Assembly (NCBI GenBank): GCA_019636615.1
Contig: JAHBXF010000002.1
Location: 746,001 to 810,000, forward strand
Reading direction: 5' to 3'
Source of the DNA: Phycisphaeraceae bacterium
GTDB lineage: Bacteria; Planctomycetota; Phycisphaerae; Phycisphaerales; UBA1924
DNA length: 64,000 bases
In this document: piece by piece, positions 57,401 to 63,616 of the stretch
Layout: every line of letters starts with the position of its first letter
Position numbering within the stretch: the stretch's first letter is position 1
The notes under the pieces: generated by a model
Databases searched by the model: none
Seen by the model: only the letters and a program-made list of their open reading frames with translations
Told to the model about the DNA's origin: nothing
Program-made: the position numbers and the translations under genes

Positions 57401-58698
57401 GGCGAGGCCGTATACCTCAGCAGCCCGCGTGTGGGCCCGAGCATCTTCGCCAGCAGTTGCTCCGCCTGAGCCGCCGTGATGTGCTCGAGCGCGACCGAAA
57501 CCGAGCGCCGTTCCTGACGCATCCCGCCCTGACCGCCCATCGCAGGATCGGCCTGCCGCAGCAGATCCTCTGCCTGCGCCAGCAGGTTTGCCGGGCCGAC
57601 GATCGACAGCCGGCCGGTGTCGGGCAGCGCGATCACTGTCGGACGGCGCCGGGGCTCAAGGCCGGCAAAGAGTTGATTGACCTGCGCCGCGCCCGCCTCG
57701 GGCGTGATGCCCGAGAGGGCAAACGTCGCCATGCGCACATCGCCGGCGCTTTCAGGAACGTCGAGCAGCGCGATGAGTTCTTCAACCGTTTTGATCCGGC
57801 CCTGGGTGCCCACCGCGACGATGGCGTTCGTGCGAGGATCGGCGGCCAACTGCACGCCGGTAACCTGCTGTTCCTGAATCGTCCGTTTCTGCCCGTCCTT
57901 GTCCACGATGACCGTCGTTACCCGCTCACCGACCAGCCCCCTGAGCGCCACGAGCACGGCGTCGCTCTGCGCGTGCTTGAGCGGAAAGAGTCGAAAGGCA
58001 GAATCAACCGGACGTACCGAATCGATCGCGCGCACCACCTCACGAATGCGACGCACCTGCGCCGCGGTCTCCACGATCACGACCATGTTCTGCACCGGTG
58101 CCGCGAAGACGCCGCCGAACCCCCCCACCATCGGCCTGATCTGCTCCGCCACCAACTCTGCGCGGGCGTTGTCGAGCGGGATGTTCACCGTGACGATGGT
58201 GTCCGGGGTCGCCTCCTCCAACTGTTCGACCGACACAACCGGGCTGGGCCGCTTCATCGAGTCCTGGATCGTCGCCAGGTAGAGGTACTGATCCTGCCGC
58301 CGAAGATGAACGCCGAACCTCTGTAGGTTGAGGTTCAAGATCGACAACGCATCCTGAACGCTGTAGGCCGTCGGGCTCACAAAGGTGATGGTGCCCTGTG
58401 GGGCCGGGGCCTCATAGATGATCGGCACCCCGGTCTGGCGCGCAAAGAAGTCCAGCACCTGGTCGATGGCGGCATCTTTGAAGTTGAAGGTCACCACCGC
58501 GCCCGAGGGCGCGGCCGGTGGCGCGGCACTGGCTTCGGGGGCCGGGGCGGGTGTCGGCTGCGCGGGCGCAGGGGCCGGGGCTTCAGGCTGGCCGGCAGTC
58601 TCTTCCTGGGCCATGGCGGCCGTCAACGGCAACGCCAGTCCTGCGCAGGCCGCCAGAGATCGAATCAAACCCGCTCGGGTGCGTGCCTTCCGCTGCAT
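45448..58698 (-). CDS. Giant secretin with about 46 N1-like periplasmic repeats
   Basis: A 4416-residue outer-membrane secretin, several times normal size. Signal peptide (about 1-30, 'AAMAQEE'), Ala/Pro linker (31-65), STN/N0 domain (about 67-145), then about 46 repeats of 65-110 residues (168-4073), each with a beta-alpha-beta-beta-alpha pattern and a core like 'DPRTNAIVAVGTQGRI' or 'ERTNSILVTAEDAQ'. Residues 4074-4330 are the secretin domain: 'VLSNPQVTVNNNQPAEINVG', 'PVGIIMNVTPSISDDG', 'VTVKDGQSIVIGGLIQ' and 'VPIIGDIPVIGLPFRSK'. A linker (about 1757-1899) splits the array. GAGGAGA precedes ATG 58698; the frame is uninterrupted for 13.2 kb. Operon context is PilMN, PilOP, GspI/J/K. Secretins form 12-15-mer pores; the long array should make an extended periplasmic stack. 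Confidence 0.93.
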   Translation of the reverse strand: MQRKARTRAGLIRSLAACAGLALPLTAAMAQEETAGQPEAPAPAPAQPTPAPAPEASAAPPAAPSGAVVTFNFKDAAIDQVLDFFARQTGVPIIYEAPAPQGTITFVSPTAYSVQDALSILNLNLQRFGVHLRRQDQYLYLATIQDSMKRPSPVVSVEQLEEATPDTIVTVNIPLDNARAELVAEQIRPMVGGFGGVFAAPVQNMVVIVETAAQVRRIREVVRAIDSVRPVDSAFRLFPLKHAQSDAVLVALRGLVGERVTTVIVDKDGQKRTIQEQQVTGVQLAADPRTNAIVAVGTQGRIKTVEELIALLDVPESAGDVRMATFALSGITPEAGAAQVNQLFAGLEPRRRPTVIALPDTGRLSIVGPANLLAQAEDLLRQADPAMGGQGGMRQERRSVSVALEHITAAQAEQLLAKMLGPTRGLLRYTASPDGRSLVILGNDSDVTMISGLVEAFDTPTTGQREVRLLRLDASTTARALEAAKALYDTTADTPALRIALSVEGETGVATVVGSAEAQARFEGVLRTVRTSLAGAVETRLFTLESVAPSVAASKLARLAPAMLEGGGAPVQAPQFEALDEMRTLIVRAASSQFAVIKGLIEQVDAPDVRGRDVRILRLSGTDPKGAIERATSLYEQRARGRTAQEAGPITTELDEVSGSVVISGSAGGVAMFAETLTQVQQFSPPERRTRVLDVKNIAAPRAIEDLTALLREAEPADPARRVPPPTLRVIERTNSILVTAEDAQHGVVAELLERIDRLESGTPPALKLLQVRSAEAPAIAAMLVEQYNRRPQADRAAKPVDVRADAATNTLIVSAHPDLFEEIRDFVEEINRDRATAKRVTEIFPLKVAKAVDVAAALDRLYPEPPVPTDRLGRPQPWLKQPREVQVSAEPQSNAIIIDAPAERMEALRELAAKLDRVEMPVRATLRTYHVKGASLDAVAATLRSMAQRGILSEPAQTGKQPVQVLIEVEPKSATLIVAGDDHTFSTVEQVLSDLALAPVEKSLRIFPIANEKAAKVRDRATEIYQAQVSQIPDANPVDITVDETSNSLMVVADKDAMDRFTRVMDELQRQAGPAREVRLIEMRLARAEEVVAFLSDMVASSETMMIRGGPEPVIEAIESTNSIMVAAQPGQMAVIEALARSLDARQSAEKPPMRILKLRSTDAQNMAAVLQREYDRRPIEQRGKQPVNIEADPGTNTLVVSAHADLLPEIEAIVDELNETDATGGEGREIRIFPLRVARAEELAQTIDQMFPEPQMPLDPRTRQPRPDLRPPREVVVRADRATNSLIVDAPAKRLAGFEQIVKSLDQAQMTEDLLVRTYRLTRADVNTLAGTLRTLASSGSLGNAGQSARAPVTISSEPGTRTLIVSGPQAIFTHVEEVVKRVDSWVETNSELKMYALVRARAERMQPLVERVLSGRAREAARASGTPVPDDVNLVEVTADAPSNTLLVTASREILAVADGLIKSLDSESVAGAPEVRVFRMLRGSAESAAAAVSQAVRAQSVAGEPEATVTPEAASNTLVVVGTRTQIERAESLVNSLDVAADKDGVGVRTIVLKHGRAEALAPVLEGVLARESALDRLPEWARVQALSRGAEERPRVRVAADPRTNAVVVSGPTAMLDLAVQVVESLDRAESNEGAQRQLRVITLRNAEAAQFAANIAAVFEEDASTAAAPTVRVDAVSNSLIVRATAQQMATIEELAGTLDKAAAMSTRQMRMVPVDRSKVDAEMLARTLRRMSEQSGGAKVEVLTTDELLRRQKSRTNGGENTDPDEPTPGGGGGAPKKQSMRHSGEETQPGGRSMLSPSGVERTSQQAAAGGDWRALALSAIVFGTVVVEAPEAFAGESAHEDPPVSQNPAPLARASGAESPQQAEPPAAQQSVTPAKPTVKAVVSEDESADDQITIAVDPGTNTLLLIGAPRQTERLAALAEQLQREMPSEPVGVRVVALPRGVEASGLASLLQQTITQVGRAGAAGGGFTGPVSVLADPAGGALIVLSNDTDFETVGMLITSIAQMDTARTVAVKVYPLENITAARAMQAIRDLFAEDPRGAQARRTRMLDVAIEGAEPMRIDPASVRAVADPSGSSLIIAAPSEALAVLDRFIETLDQTPTRHRMAIRRYSLTYARSADMARTLQSAFDAQRQFAGATDTPTPRFIAEDRTNSLLVAATAGQHQDVVRLLETSDASVEDPSQETAVFTLQQATPSTIQRAIDEVIIGRDAAKKDRLRISAQDGSSLLVVRAPKDEMERVRSLIAQIDAAETSGLPVRAVKLERADAAVVAAALQRFFTERANASSRPGQRVTNRVAVAGDKRTGTVLVAAADEDFEQVKSLVATFDSPTPVQDFQFRIVALRHASVSELGESLRNIADEIRWTSVWGGGRQQQGDDQHLYIETNEPSNSIILIGKGEQIEVVERLISAMDQPASGRAETVVRSVEVRTADLAALRSVLERAFSTPGWRPWRGPDPAGVLVQIDRQRRALILAGKGENVEKAVSYIAQLDSADATEARKIEAITLSHARADRVASNLRQFFADRARAQGLDAPPINIVGSADGNVLLVAGPESELGTVNDLVAQIDQPEAGKDRRIEVFVLQNATARDASDVLRTMYGQREAGQERVIVTPQPSTNSVILSASAASFDEIAALLRQIDAPPRAEDVNIETVPLATARAQDVAQAIRAALPANVKVTVTPVVRSNSLMLTGSREAIALVMEQVRKIDQEPVRSGSVFRRYRLKAADAMDVASTVRQVLRARPRNPNDPDASVDYSLQDNAITLYAPADQIEEIEKIIAELDTPAGDARTTEFVKLEYANAEQTATALRVFYGRYAMEAASPAARTVTVLPDPLSNSLVIRADAGEWQGIRALLEKLDTKEYDTRRRLAVIPLTYSDAAGIARALNEGFRAPLEQAQRQQAMMAQRQAADRRATGVTEATALAEIEAPPTISAETITNSLIIFAASRDMERITEVVKQLDVAGFANMPAARIIPLRTGKPSTIAATLRDMFMPRPERGPGAGPSGVTGPRSVVIVGDDASGSLIVRADEEKFLQIKALAEALQDQGAAGRILPHVIRLRHVPAGRLRQTLLTTFGETARQLGETIAIEIDRSSNSLVVACSERLLVEITRVVRELDMLPPGQDGADGDGAAGPLGGLGQSVTIIDITNNAPADIKRTLDEMGVSRPQAPDRPGIVSEPVTIVTLSSRRAIAVIGGPADARTLESLVKAIDAAPVDSTQSMAFIPLRMASAGPLVQTLTAMLRTGTDQAVDTGPARALAEHVRRLGISRSGLDQPAAAFDLSKPIRLVADVEANAIVASSTPANIEAVREVVKLLDTLPIGDAVIVRIFTLSNASSTRVKQVVDQLFSQGEALRRLPGTRRQGLPPTATGQALAGDIAVTVDDRTNTLIVAGREEAVALVEVLVKDLDSDRAANWIEPLILPMKHADATVLARKLQEVLVRGLTLSPDAMGLQRQFGRLRMSIDGAPVNPADKNNTVQADLFAPVTGLVISADEQLNALIVVGTPANLKVVKALAGMLDVEAASAANTVRIFPLRNAAADRVAAMLRDVFRQRETLPDQRPEDRLVVTPDQRTNSLVVTTSHRTFAVLEGMIATLDSDQSNFSVGLHVIPVTNADVRQLAPRIDRLMRERISAAAQGGAVRTPLDAFSIEAEPTSNMLIVACSDENLQVVRELVAALTADSAKLAAGERVDIVQLSKARAAEVAVSLNGLYIERELQRRGPGAVSVTPNERLNSLIISGNEQDMIELRALSKRLDSAEVAARQQIRWIELKSANASEVVNLVQSVIAGRPVGGGSGVGARQATRLMFLRDRVAGDIVGQTGRPPTEAEIDGAIRDQVTLTADPRTNSIWITAPDPMVALISEMIEDIERSSAGARKIERFTLVNADARQMADLLRDTFRLEQRGNAMVLLPAGQRRMDAAGEDVSDTASLAGTSVTAVPDERQQLSIAVDLRTNTLIVSGTDEYLALVRQIIQEIDAIQANDRERRVYNLRNAKAKEIETTLRSYFRGEVDAERSTLGPQLTGSLMRRLEQEVTVVGDEKSNKLVISTSPRYMSAVLGIVQELDTPPPQVMIQVLLAEVTLDNSQQWGMDFNIGPLGGDAARIGFLGAGSGVATALGVPNLSVTSADFGILVRALEAQGKLEVLSNPQVTVNNNQPAEINVGDEIGVAGSTERSNVGTLISSVERIPVGIIMNVTPSISDDGFVRMEISPSISQLTNRTTQINRDQTAPVISKRSVDTVVTVKDGQSIVIGGLIQTTMEQRRTKVPIIGDIPVIGLPFRSKQDEARKTELLVIVTPRIIPGVVGSSEVTVGAITDQSVDRMEDPTRVLDYLERIREDVKNLRQKTSQPGDGASDWPWPPEQHHSDWPITDPAGPSGPSGGPAVIEDQSPSVRITPTTAPPPRREPMGPRP
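45451..46479 (-). other. Secretin barrel domain of the giant protein
   Basis: Residues 4074-4416: the conserved gate/barrel region (about 257 residues) and a Pro/Trp-rich tail ending '.PGPRP'-like. It resembles ordinary GspD/PilQ secretins. Stored here with the high coordinate first because it is read leftward; the span is 45451 to 46479. Confidence 0.85.
46480..58197 (-). repeat. Array of about 46 secretin N1-like domain repeats
   Basis: Protein-level tandem repeats with average spacing near 85 residues. Each unit begins with a strand such as 'RIFPL' or 'RVITL', then a helix containing A-x2-V/L-A-x2-L, a variable loop, then 'V.ADPRTN.LIV.A' and a closing helix ending in 'I..LD'. Identity between most units is low, so the repeats are old. 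The count is by eye and may be off by a few. Confidence 0.8.
52981..53430 (-). other. Internal linker with signal-peptide-like segment in the giant secretin
   Basis: Residues about 1757-1899 contain no N1 repeat. They are Gly/Pro/Gln/Ser/Glu-rich, with a hydrophobic segment 'RALALSAIVFGTVVV' followed by 'APEAFAGESA' (53158-53241), which looks like a signal peptide with an AxA cleavage site. It splits the second half of one repeat from its first half. Confidence 0.7.
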
Positions 58699-58857
58699 GC
58701 ACGTCTCCTCTTCCGCAACGGGGAATCGGGCCCAGTCCAGGCCAGAGACCCATCCGCGGTCATTCTGATGTGCCCACGAGACGAGAAAATCGAACACTCT
58801 CGCCCGCCGAAGCGGGCCCATCACCCCCATCCGCCCGTTCCGGTCGGACAGAGGTGC

Positions 58858-59862
58858 TCATCGCGACTGTATCGGCCCCGCCGGGGTGCGTGCGGCCAGG
58901 GTCTGGCCATTCCTAACCTCAAACTGTTCGCCATTGATCTCGACAACCGCGGTTTCGCCAGAGGCGCTGACCAGCACGGCGTCCAGCACACGCCCCCCGG
59001 GCGAGAGCGTGAGCCGCTGACCATTTTTGAGATTTTGAAAAAAGACCTCCGCCCCCTCCCGCCCCATCAGCACCCCTGTCAGCCGCCAATCCTCATAGGG
59101 CTGTGGCCGCGGTGCGGGAATCTCGGGCGGCTTCGGTTGCGTGACGTCCGCCGCGGCAACAACCGGCACAACCGGAGCAGGGTCACGTCTGCGGAAGGGT
59201 TGACGCACAGCAAGCGCCGAAGCCACTTGCGCCACCCCTTCGTTCATCGCCATGAAGACCGGCTCGGGGTCTGCCCCCTTCGAGAAGTCCGGCGCATAAA
59301 TCGTCGCGACATCGAGGCGAAGTTCACACCGCTCACGATCCCTCCCCACGGGCTTGATGGAAAAACCTTCGATCCGGTGGATCCACCCCTGAGCCTGCGC
59401 CGTGGCGATCGTCCGAAGCACCTGCTCGAGCGTGCCCGTTCCACGCACACTGCCCCGCACGGCCGCGAAGTCCGCGGGGCGACGCAGCGCGGTTTTGAGC
59501 CCCCGGGGCACGCTCTGCACATTGATCAACGGGTTCGTCTGGGGTTGCGGCTCACCGTGATCAACCGTGATCGATTCAAGTCCTTGTGACTCTGCGATTC
59601 TCGCCAGTCCATCCCGGAACCGGGCGCTCATCGTGTCAAACTTCGGCCCGAGCGTTCTCTCTCCGGCGGCACGAACTCTGTCGGCCACCTTGAACTGATC
59701 CCGCATTTTCCCTTCAAGGTCTGCCGCGGACGTGCGTGAAGCCCGGATCTCATCGAGCAACTTCGCGCGCGGCGTCGCGTAGGCGTTCACGTACACCCCC
59801 CACATCACGCCTGCGACCAGCAGAACTCCCCCGAGCCTGATCAGCGTCTTAGTCCTGTTCAT
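58858..59862 (-). CDS. PilO-PilP-like fusion (GspM/GspC-like) inner-membrane protein
   Basis: A 334-residue inner-membrane protein. One N-terminal membrane helix (about 8-28), a helical and ferredoxin-like periplasmic part (about 35-230, PilO/GspM-like), a Pro-rich linker (about 235-255) and a C-terminal beta domain (about 258-325, 'WRLTGVLMGREGAEVFFQNL') like PilP or the GspC homology region, which docks onto secretin N0. So one polypeptide may join the platform to the secretin. Start overlaps the PilMN stop by ATGA (59859-59862). Assignment rests on architecture and neighbours; sequence identity to known families is low. Confidence 0.72.
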   Translation of the reverse strand: MNRTKTLIRLGGVLLVAGVMWGVYVNAYATPRAKLLDEIRASRTSAADLEGKMRDQFKVADRVRAAGERTLGPKFDTMSARFRDGLARIAESQGLESITVDHGEPQPQTNPLINVQSVPRGLKTALRRPADFAAVRGSVRGTGTLEQVLRTIATAQAQGWIHRIEGFSIKPVGRDRERCELRLDVATIYAPDFSKGADPEPVFMAMNEGVAQVASALAVRQPFRRRDPAPVVPVVAAADVTQPKPPEIPAPRPQPYEDWRLTGVLMGREGAEVFFQNLKNGQRLTLSPGGRVLDAVLVSASGETAVVEINGEQFEVRNGQTLAARTPAGPIQSR

Positions 59863-61445
59863 GGCCGACGCCCCTCCCCGCCCGTTGCCGGGCGGCTCGG
59901 CTGCGTCTCAACCGCCGGGGTCAGCCCGTTGGCGGTGAGTTGAAAGGCAAACTCGGTAGGCACGTCCGGCCCGCGACTTTCCACCTCGTAAAGGCGTGTG
60001 CCCAGCAGCCGTGTTCGCATGTCGGAAGAGATCTCGCGCGAGGTCACCCTGCCGTTGACATCCAGCGTGATGCGGGATGCCGGCCGCCATGACCCGCCCG
60101 GATACGCCCCGCTGGGTGAAAACGACACGCCCAGGGATCCCTTGCCACGAAGTTCGTCCAGTTGTCCAAGGGTCGCGTCGGGCATCTGGTCGACGACATG
60201 GTTGATGTAGCCCATCCAGTCCACCCTGCCCGCCTCCCACTGCTCAAAGTGGCTCACGCGTGCGTGCTGCACGATGAACCCTTCATACTCCTTCCGCACG
60301 CGATCTTCGTTGGCTCTGGCAGCGACGAGTTCGGCACGGAGTTTGCCCAGTTGTTGATCCGCAACCACATACGCCCCCCCGCCCAGCACAATGAGCCCCA
60401 GCACACCCGCCAGCAGCCGCTGTCTCAGCGCTCCGTCATTCGCCTTCGCCCGGCGTGGACGGGCAAAGTCCATCATCGTTCCGCCCTGGCGTGCCTCGAT
60501 CACCATCCCCAGCAGCGCACTCGATCTGGCCCTGTCCTCCTGGCTCACCGAGCCATCGACCTCGGCGAGCCCCTCAGAGCCCGCCGAAACCCAGCCGCAC
60601 CGCAGCGCATCGCCGCAGGCCCGACCCACGGCGTCGGCCAGCGTCGGCTCTCCGACAACCGCGACAGTTTCGATATCAGGCCCTTCGTGAATCGAGCGGT
60701 AGCCCATCCATGTGCGTTTGGCCTCGACCGCCAGCCGCTCTGCGAACGCGCTCTCGCCCGACGCGTCATCGGGGCGAGGGGTATCCGCCGCCCGCGAGAA
60801 CGTGAGCCGGCCATCTTCAACGACCACGAACTCTGTCGAGTTTGCGCCCGCCGCGACACCCAGCACCGCGCCGCCCCGCTTGTGCGACATCTCCGCAAGA
60901 ATCGCGGCGACCCCGAAAGCCCGAAGCCCGATCCTCCCCATCTTCATGCCCGCCGCGCGCACAACCCTGCGGCACCAGTCCACCCGCGAGCCGGGCATCG
61001 CCCCTGCCAGCACCCACAGCGCGGCGCCGTCCCCATGCGGGGCACGCCGCTCATAGGCAAAATCGATCGCCGCGTCGTCCGCCGAGAAGGCCAACTGACG
61101 CATCATCGCCAGGTTCACGGCGCCGACCACATCGGGGTCCACCAGCGATGCTCCCTCGGCCGCAGGAATCGGCAGCGGCCGCAGCACGGCATCGGTCCTC
61201 GATGCCGCGATGATCGCGGACGCCCCTCTGGGCCAGTTCAGCGTGCCGAGTTGTTCTTTGAGCCATCCCCCAACCCGCTCAGCATCATCGGGGCGAACGT
61301 CCGCAGGCAGCGGCAAGAGTGCGTAACCCTTCAGGTGCGGCCGCGCACCCCCGGTTGCGACCCACGCCAGCCCAAGCCGACCGGATTCGAGTTCAAGCAC
61401 GATGGTGTCGCGAGGACCGGGCAACTTCGACCTCCTTGTCAGCAC
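59859..61445 (-). CDS. PilM-PilN fusion (GspL-like) platform protein
   Basis: A 528-residue protein. Residues 1-320 resemble the actin-like ATPase PilM/GspL cytoplasmic domain ('GGAVLGVAAGANSTEFVVVE' near 191-210 as phosphate-binding loop). One membrane helix (about 344-363, 'LLAGVLGLIVLGGGAYVVAD') then a periplasmic coiled coil and ferredoxin-like PilN/GspL domain (about 370-528). GspL naturally has this two-part form, while PilM and PilN are usually separate. It anchors the secretion ATPase to the platform. Leftward operon; gap of 54 bp to the GspK-like gene. Confidence 0.8.
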   Translation of the reverse strand: MLTRRSKLPGPRDTIVLELESGRLGLAWVATGGARPHLKGYALLPLPADVRPDDAERVGGWLKEQLGTLNWPRGASAIIAASRTDAVLRPLPIPAAEGASLVDPDVVGAVNLAMMRQLAFSADDAAIDFAYERRAPHGDGAALWVLAGAMPGSRVDWCRRVVRAAGMKMGRIGLRAFGVAAILAEMSHKRGGAVLGVAAGANSTEFVVVEDGRLTFSRAADTPRPDDASGESAFAERLAVEAKRTWMGYRSIHEGPDIETVAVVGEPTLADAVGRACGDALRCGWVSAGSEGLAEVDGSVSQEDRARSSALLGMVIEARQGGTMMDFARPRRAKANDGALRQRLLAGVLGLIVLGGGAYVVADQQLGKLRAELVAARANEDRVRKEYEGFIVQHARVSHFEQWEAGRVDWMGYINHVVDQMPDATLGQLDELRGKGSLGVSFSPSGAYPGGSWRPASRITLDVNGRVTSREISSDMRTRLLGTRLYEVESRGPDVPTEFAFQLTANGLTPAVETQPSRPATGGEGRRP

Positions 61446-61499
61446 GCCCCCAACCGTTGTCCGCGAAGCATGACGGTATTCACACTCCTCGCCGAATGC

Positions 61500-62975
61500 T
61501 CACGGCCGACGCGTCGGCCGCCACCGCCCGATGCGTGGATCACGCAAGGGAGGCTCGGCCTCTGTTGCCGGGGCAGCCTCCGCCCGCCTCGCGCCGCCTC
61601 TGGGGGCTCGCCCTTCCGCTCGACGGGCAGCGGCTCCTCTGACCGCCTCTGGTTCAGCAGGGCCCGCAATCACCTCCGCCGACGGTTCGAGAGGCCGCTC
61701 GATCGTCGGCCATTCTTCGTCCATTCCTTCGCGCGTGATGCTGCGCATCACGGCCGCGAGATCGTCGTAGGTCGCATCGCGCATGTACGCCACGCGCGGC
61801 CGCGTCGAGGCCACGTCAATCACAGCCTCAAGCACCACCACCCGCCCGGGCCGCCTCGCTTGATCAACCCCGGACGGTTCATCCTCGCGCACCGCCACCA
61901 CCTTCACACGCCATTGCAGACTCCTCACCGTGATGTGATTCACCGCCTGCTCAAAGCCCGCCAGCGGCAAGACCCCCTCGGTCAGGGGCCAGGTCACTTT
62001 GGCCTTCTGCCCCGGCGCGAGCGTCGCACGAGTGCTGACAATCCTCCCCGCGGCGCCGGCGTCGATCCCGGGGACAGACGCCAGCACCGCTTCACTCGCC
62101 GTATTGATGTCGATGAGCCCCGCGATGTACTCGTCGCGAACGAAGGCGACTTCATCAAGAACCGCCGCCCACTGCGCGGTAGGCACCGCGGCACGCCCCA
62201 TCGCACGCACGAGCCCCGCGGGCCGCCTCGGCGGCTGCTGCGACTTCATCGCATCCTCAACGGCCTTGGCCGCTTCGGGCGACAGCCTTGCTCCGAGCGC
62301 TTTGGATTTCGTGTCATCCCACGGGCCCGCGAGAACCAGCCTCCGCCTTCCCGGGCCCGGATCATTGCTCCCATCACCACCCCCCACGCCCACAGTCACC
62401 CCGGGATCGAACGAAAAGACCGTAAAGCGCGACATGCCGTCGTCATCAACCCCGTCCTCAGAATCACTCCCAGCCGGCGTGATCACGTTCAGCGCGGTTT
62501 CGACAGAATCAAAGCCTGTCCCGCGGCTTGCAACCAGCCTCGCGGCGAGTGATGCATCGAAACCAGGCGCGGATGCCAACATCGACTCGGTCGCTGTGTT
62601 CAGGTTCAGCCGCGCGGCTTCTGGCGTGACACGCACACCTTCCTCGGTCAACTCCTCGAACCTCACCACGAACCGTGGTTCACCCTCAGACTCGATCACC
62701 AGGTCGTTCCCCAGCCTGGGGCTGCCCCCCGCGAGCAGTTCATCGCGCTGCGCCGCGAGTCTTTCGGCGGCCAGGCACACGCCAGACCACGCCGCCGCGC
62801 GCAGCCGTCGCTCGAGCCGCTGAGCGTCCACCCCCGCCGCGTAACTGTCCCCCCGGTAGAGAAGCGTTGTGCCAACCAATGCCGCCAGCACAATCATCAC
62901 GAAGACAGCGAACAGCACAGAGCCGCGCCGCCACGCACATCCAGCATGGAGTGTGCAGCACGCCACGCGAGTCAT
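61500..62975 (-). CDS. GspK-like minor pseudopilin
   Basis: A 491-residue protein of the general secretion K family, which caps the pseudopilus tip in type II secretion. N-terminal membrane helix (about 17-40, 'GSVLFAVFVMIVLAALVGTT') and two helix-hairpin modules, 'RLNLNTATESMLASAPGF' and 'GLIDINTASEAVLASVPGID', characteristic of GspK. A Gly/Asp/Ser-rich insert lies between. The C-terminus is Arg/Ala/Pro-rich. The start overlaps the GspJ-like stop by ATGA (62972-62975). Confidence 0.87.
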   Translation of the reverse strand: MTRVACCTLHAGCAWRRGSVLFAVFVMIVLAALVGTTLLYRGDSYAAGVDAQRLERRLRAAAWSGVCLAAERLAAQRDELLAGGSPRLGNDLVIESEGEPRFVVRFEELTEEGVRVTPEAARLNLNTATESMLASAPGFDASLAARLVASRGTGFDSVETALNVITPAGSDSEDGVDDDGMSRFTVFSFDPGVTVGVGGGDGSNDPGPGRRRLVLAGPWDDTKSKALGARLSPEAAKAVEDAMKSQQPPRRPAGLVRAMGRAAVPTAQWAAVLDEVAFVRDEYIAGLIDINTASEAVLASVPGIDAGAAGRIVSTRATLAPGQKAKVTWPLTEGVLPLAGFEQAVNHITVRSLQWRVKVVAVREDEPSGVDQARRPGRVVVLEAVIDVASTRPRVAYMRDATYDDLAAVMRSITREGMDEEWPTIERPLEPSAEVIAGPAEPEAVRGAAARRAEGRAPRGGARRAEAAPATEAEPPLRDPRIGRWRPTRRP

Positions 62976-63613
62976 ACCTCACCCCCGCGGAGCACCGCCG
63001 AAGGCTCTCTGGCATCGGGCACCGCAAAGACGCGCCATCGCTCGGCATCGCCCGAGACTTCAAGTTCCGGCTCTGCCGCCGCGGCCTCGCTCCGTGCGCG
63101 CCAGAGCCGCAACTCGATAGCACCAGGCAGCCGCCCCGCCGCGGCCGCGTCGAACGAATCGTTCCACGCAATCCCGTCCCAATACCGCCACTGCACGCGG
63201 GCTACACCCTCCACCAGCACGCTCCACGGCCCCTCCCCGATGCGCACCTCGACTCGGCGGGATGCAGCATCGAACCTCACCTCGAACGATTCCGCGCCGA
63301 CAAGATCTCCCGGCACCGCAACGCGGCACGGGATCAGCACCGATGATTCATCGCCCTGAAAGGTCATCCCTCCCCGCGCAGCGCTCGCGGTCGCCACGGC
63401 CCGCTCAACATTGCCCATGAGCGACGAGCACGCCGCGTCAAAGCCGATCGCACGGATCATCGCGTCACGCTTGTGCAGCAGTTGCCAGAAAAACGCCGCG
63501 GACGACGAAACCAGAATGCCGATGAGCACCAACGCCAGCAGAACCTCGACGAGTGTGAAAGCAGCGCGCCGTGGGCGCCGACCACGCACCCGAGCATGAA
63601 TCTGGCAGGCCAC
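62972..63613 (-). CDS. GspJ-like prepilin
   Basis: A 213-residue type IV prepilin-like protein. A basic leader (1-17) precedes the class III signal 'AFTLVEVLLALVLIGIL' (18-34), with Glu at mature position 5. The residue before Phe is Ala rather than Gly, still seen in some prepilins. The C-terminal part ('WSVLVEGVARVQWRYWDG') matches GspJ-type minor pseudopilins. It lies three bases from the GspI-like gene. Confidence 0.85.
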   Translation of the reverse strand: MACQIHARVRGRRPRRAAFTLVEVLLALVLIGILVSSSAAFFWQLLHKRDAMIRAIGFDAACSSLMGNVERAVATASAARGGMTFQGDESSVLIPCRVAVPGDLVGAESFEVRFDAASRRVEVRIGEGPWSVLVEGVARVQWRYWDGIAWNDSFDAAAAGRLPGAIELRLWRARSEAAAAEPELEVSGDAERWRVFAVPDAREPSAVLRGGEV

Positions 63614-63616
63614 CGC

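Noticed and set aside
55084..58326. Very long plus-strand open frame (over 1000 codons) inside the giant secretin
   Set aside because: It is antisense to the secretin, its translation is Arg/His-rich and low in hydrophobic residues, and it matches nothing. High GC leaves long non-coding frames open.
60162..62552. 796-codon plus-strand open frame
   Set aside because: Antisense to the PilMN and GspK-like genes; composition is Arg/Pro/His-rich. A GC shadow.
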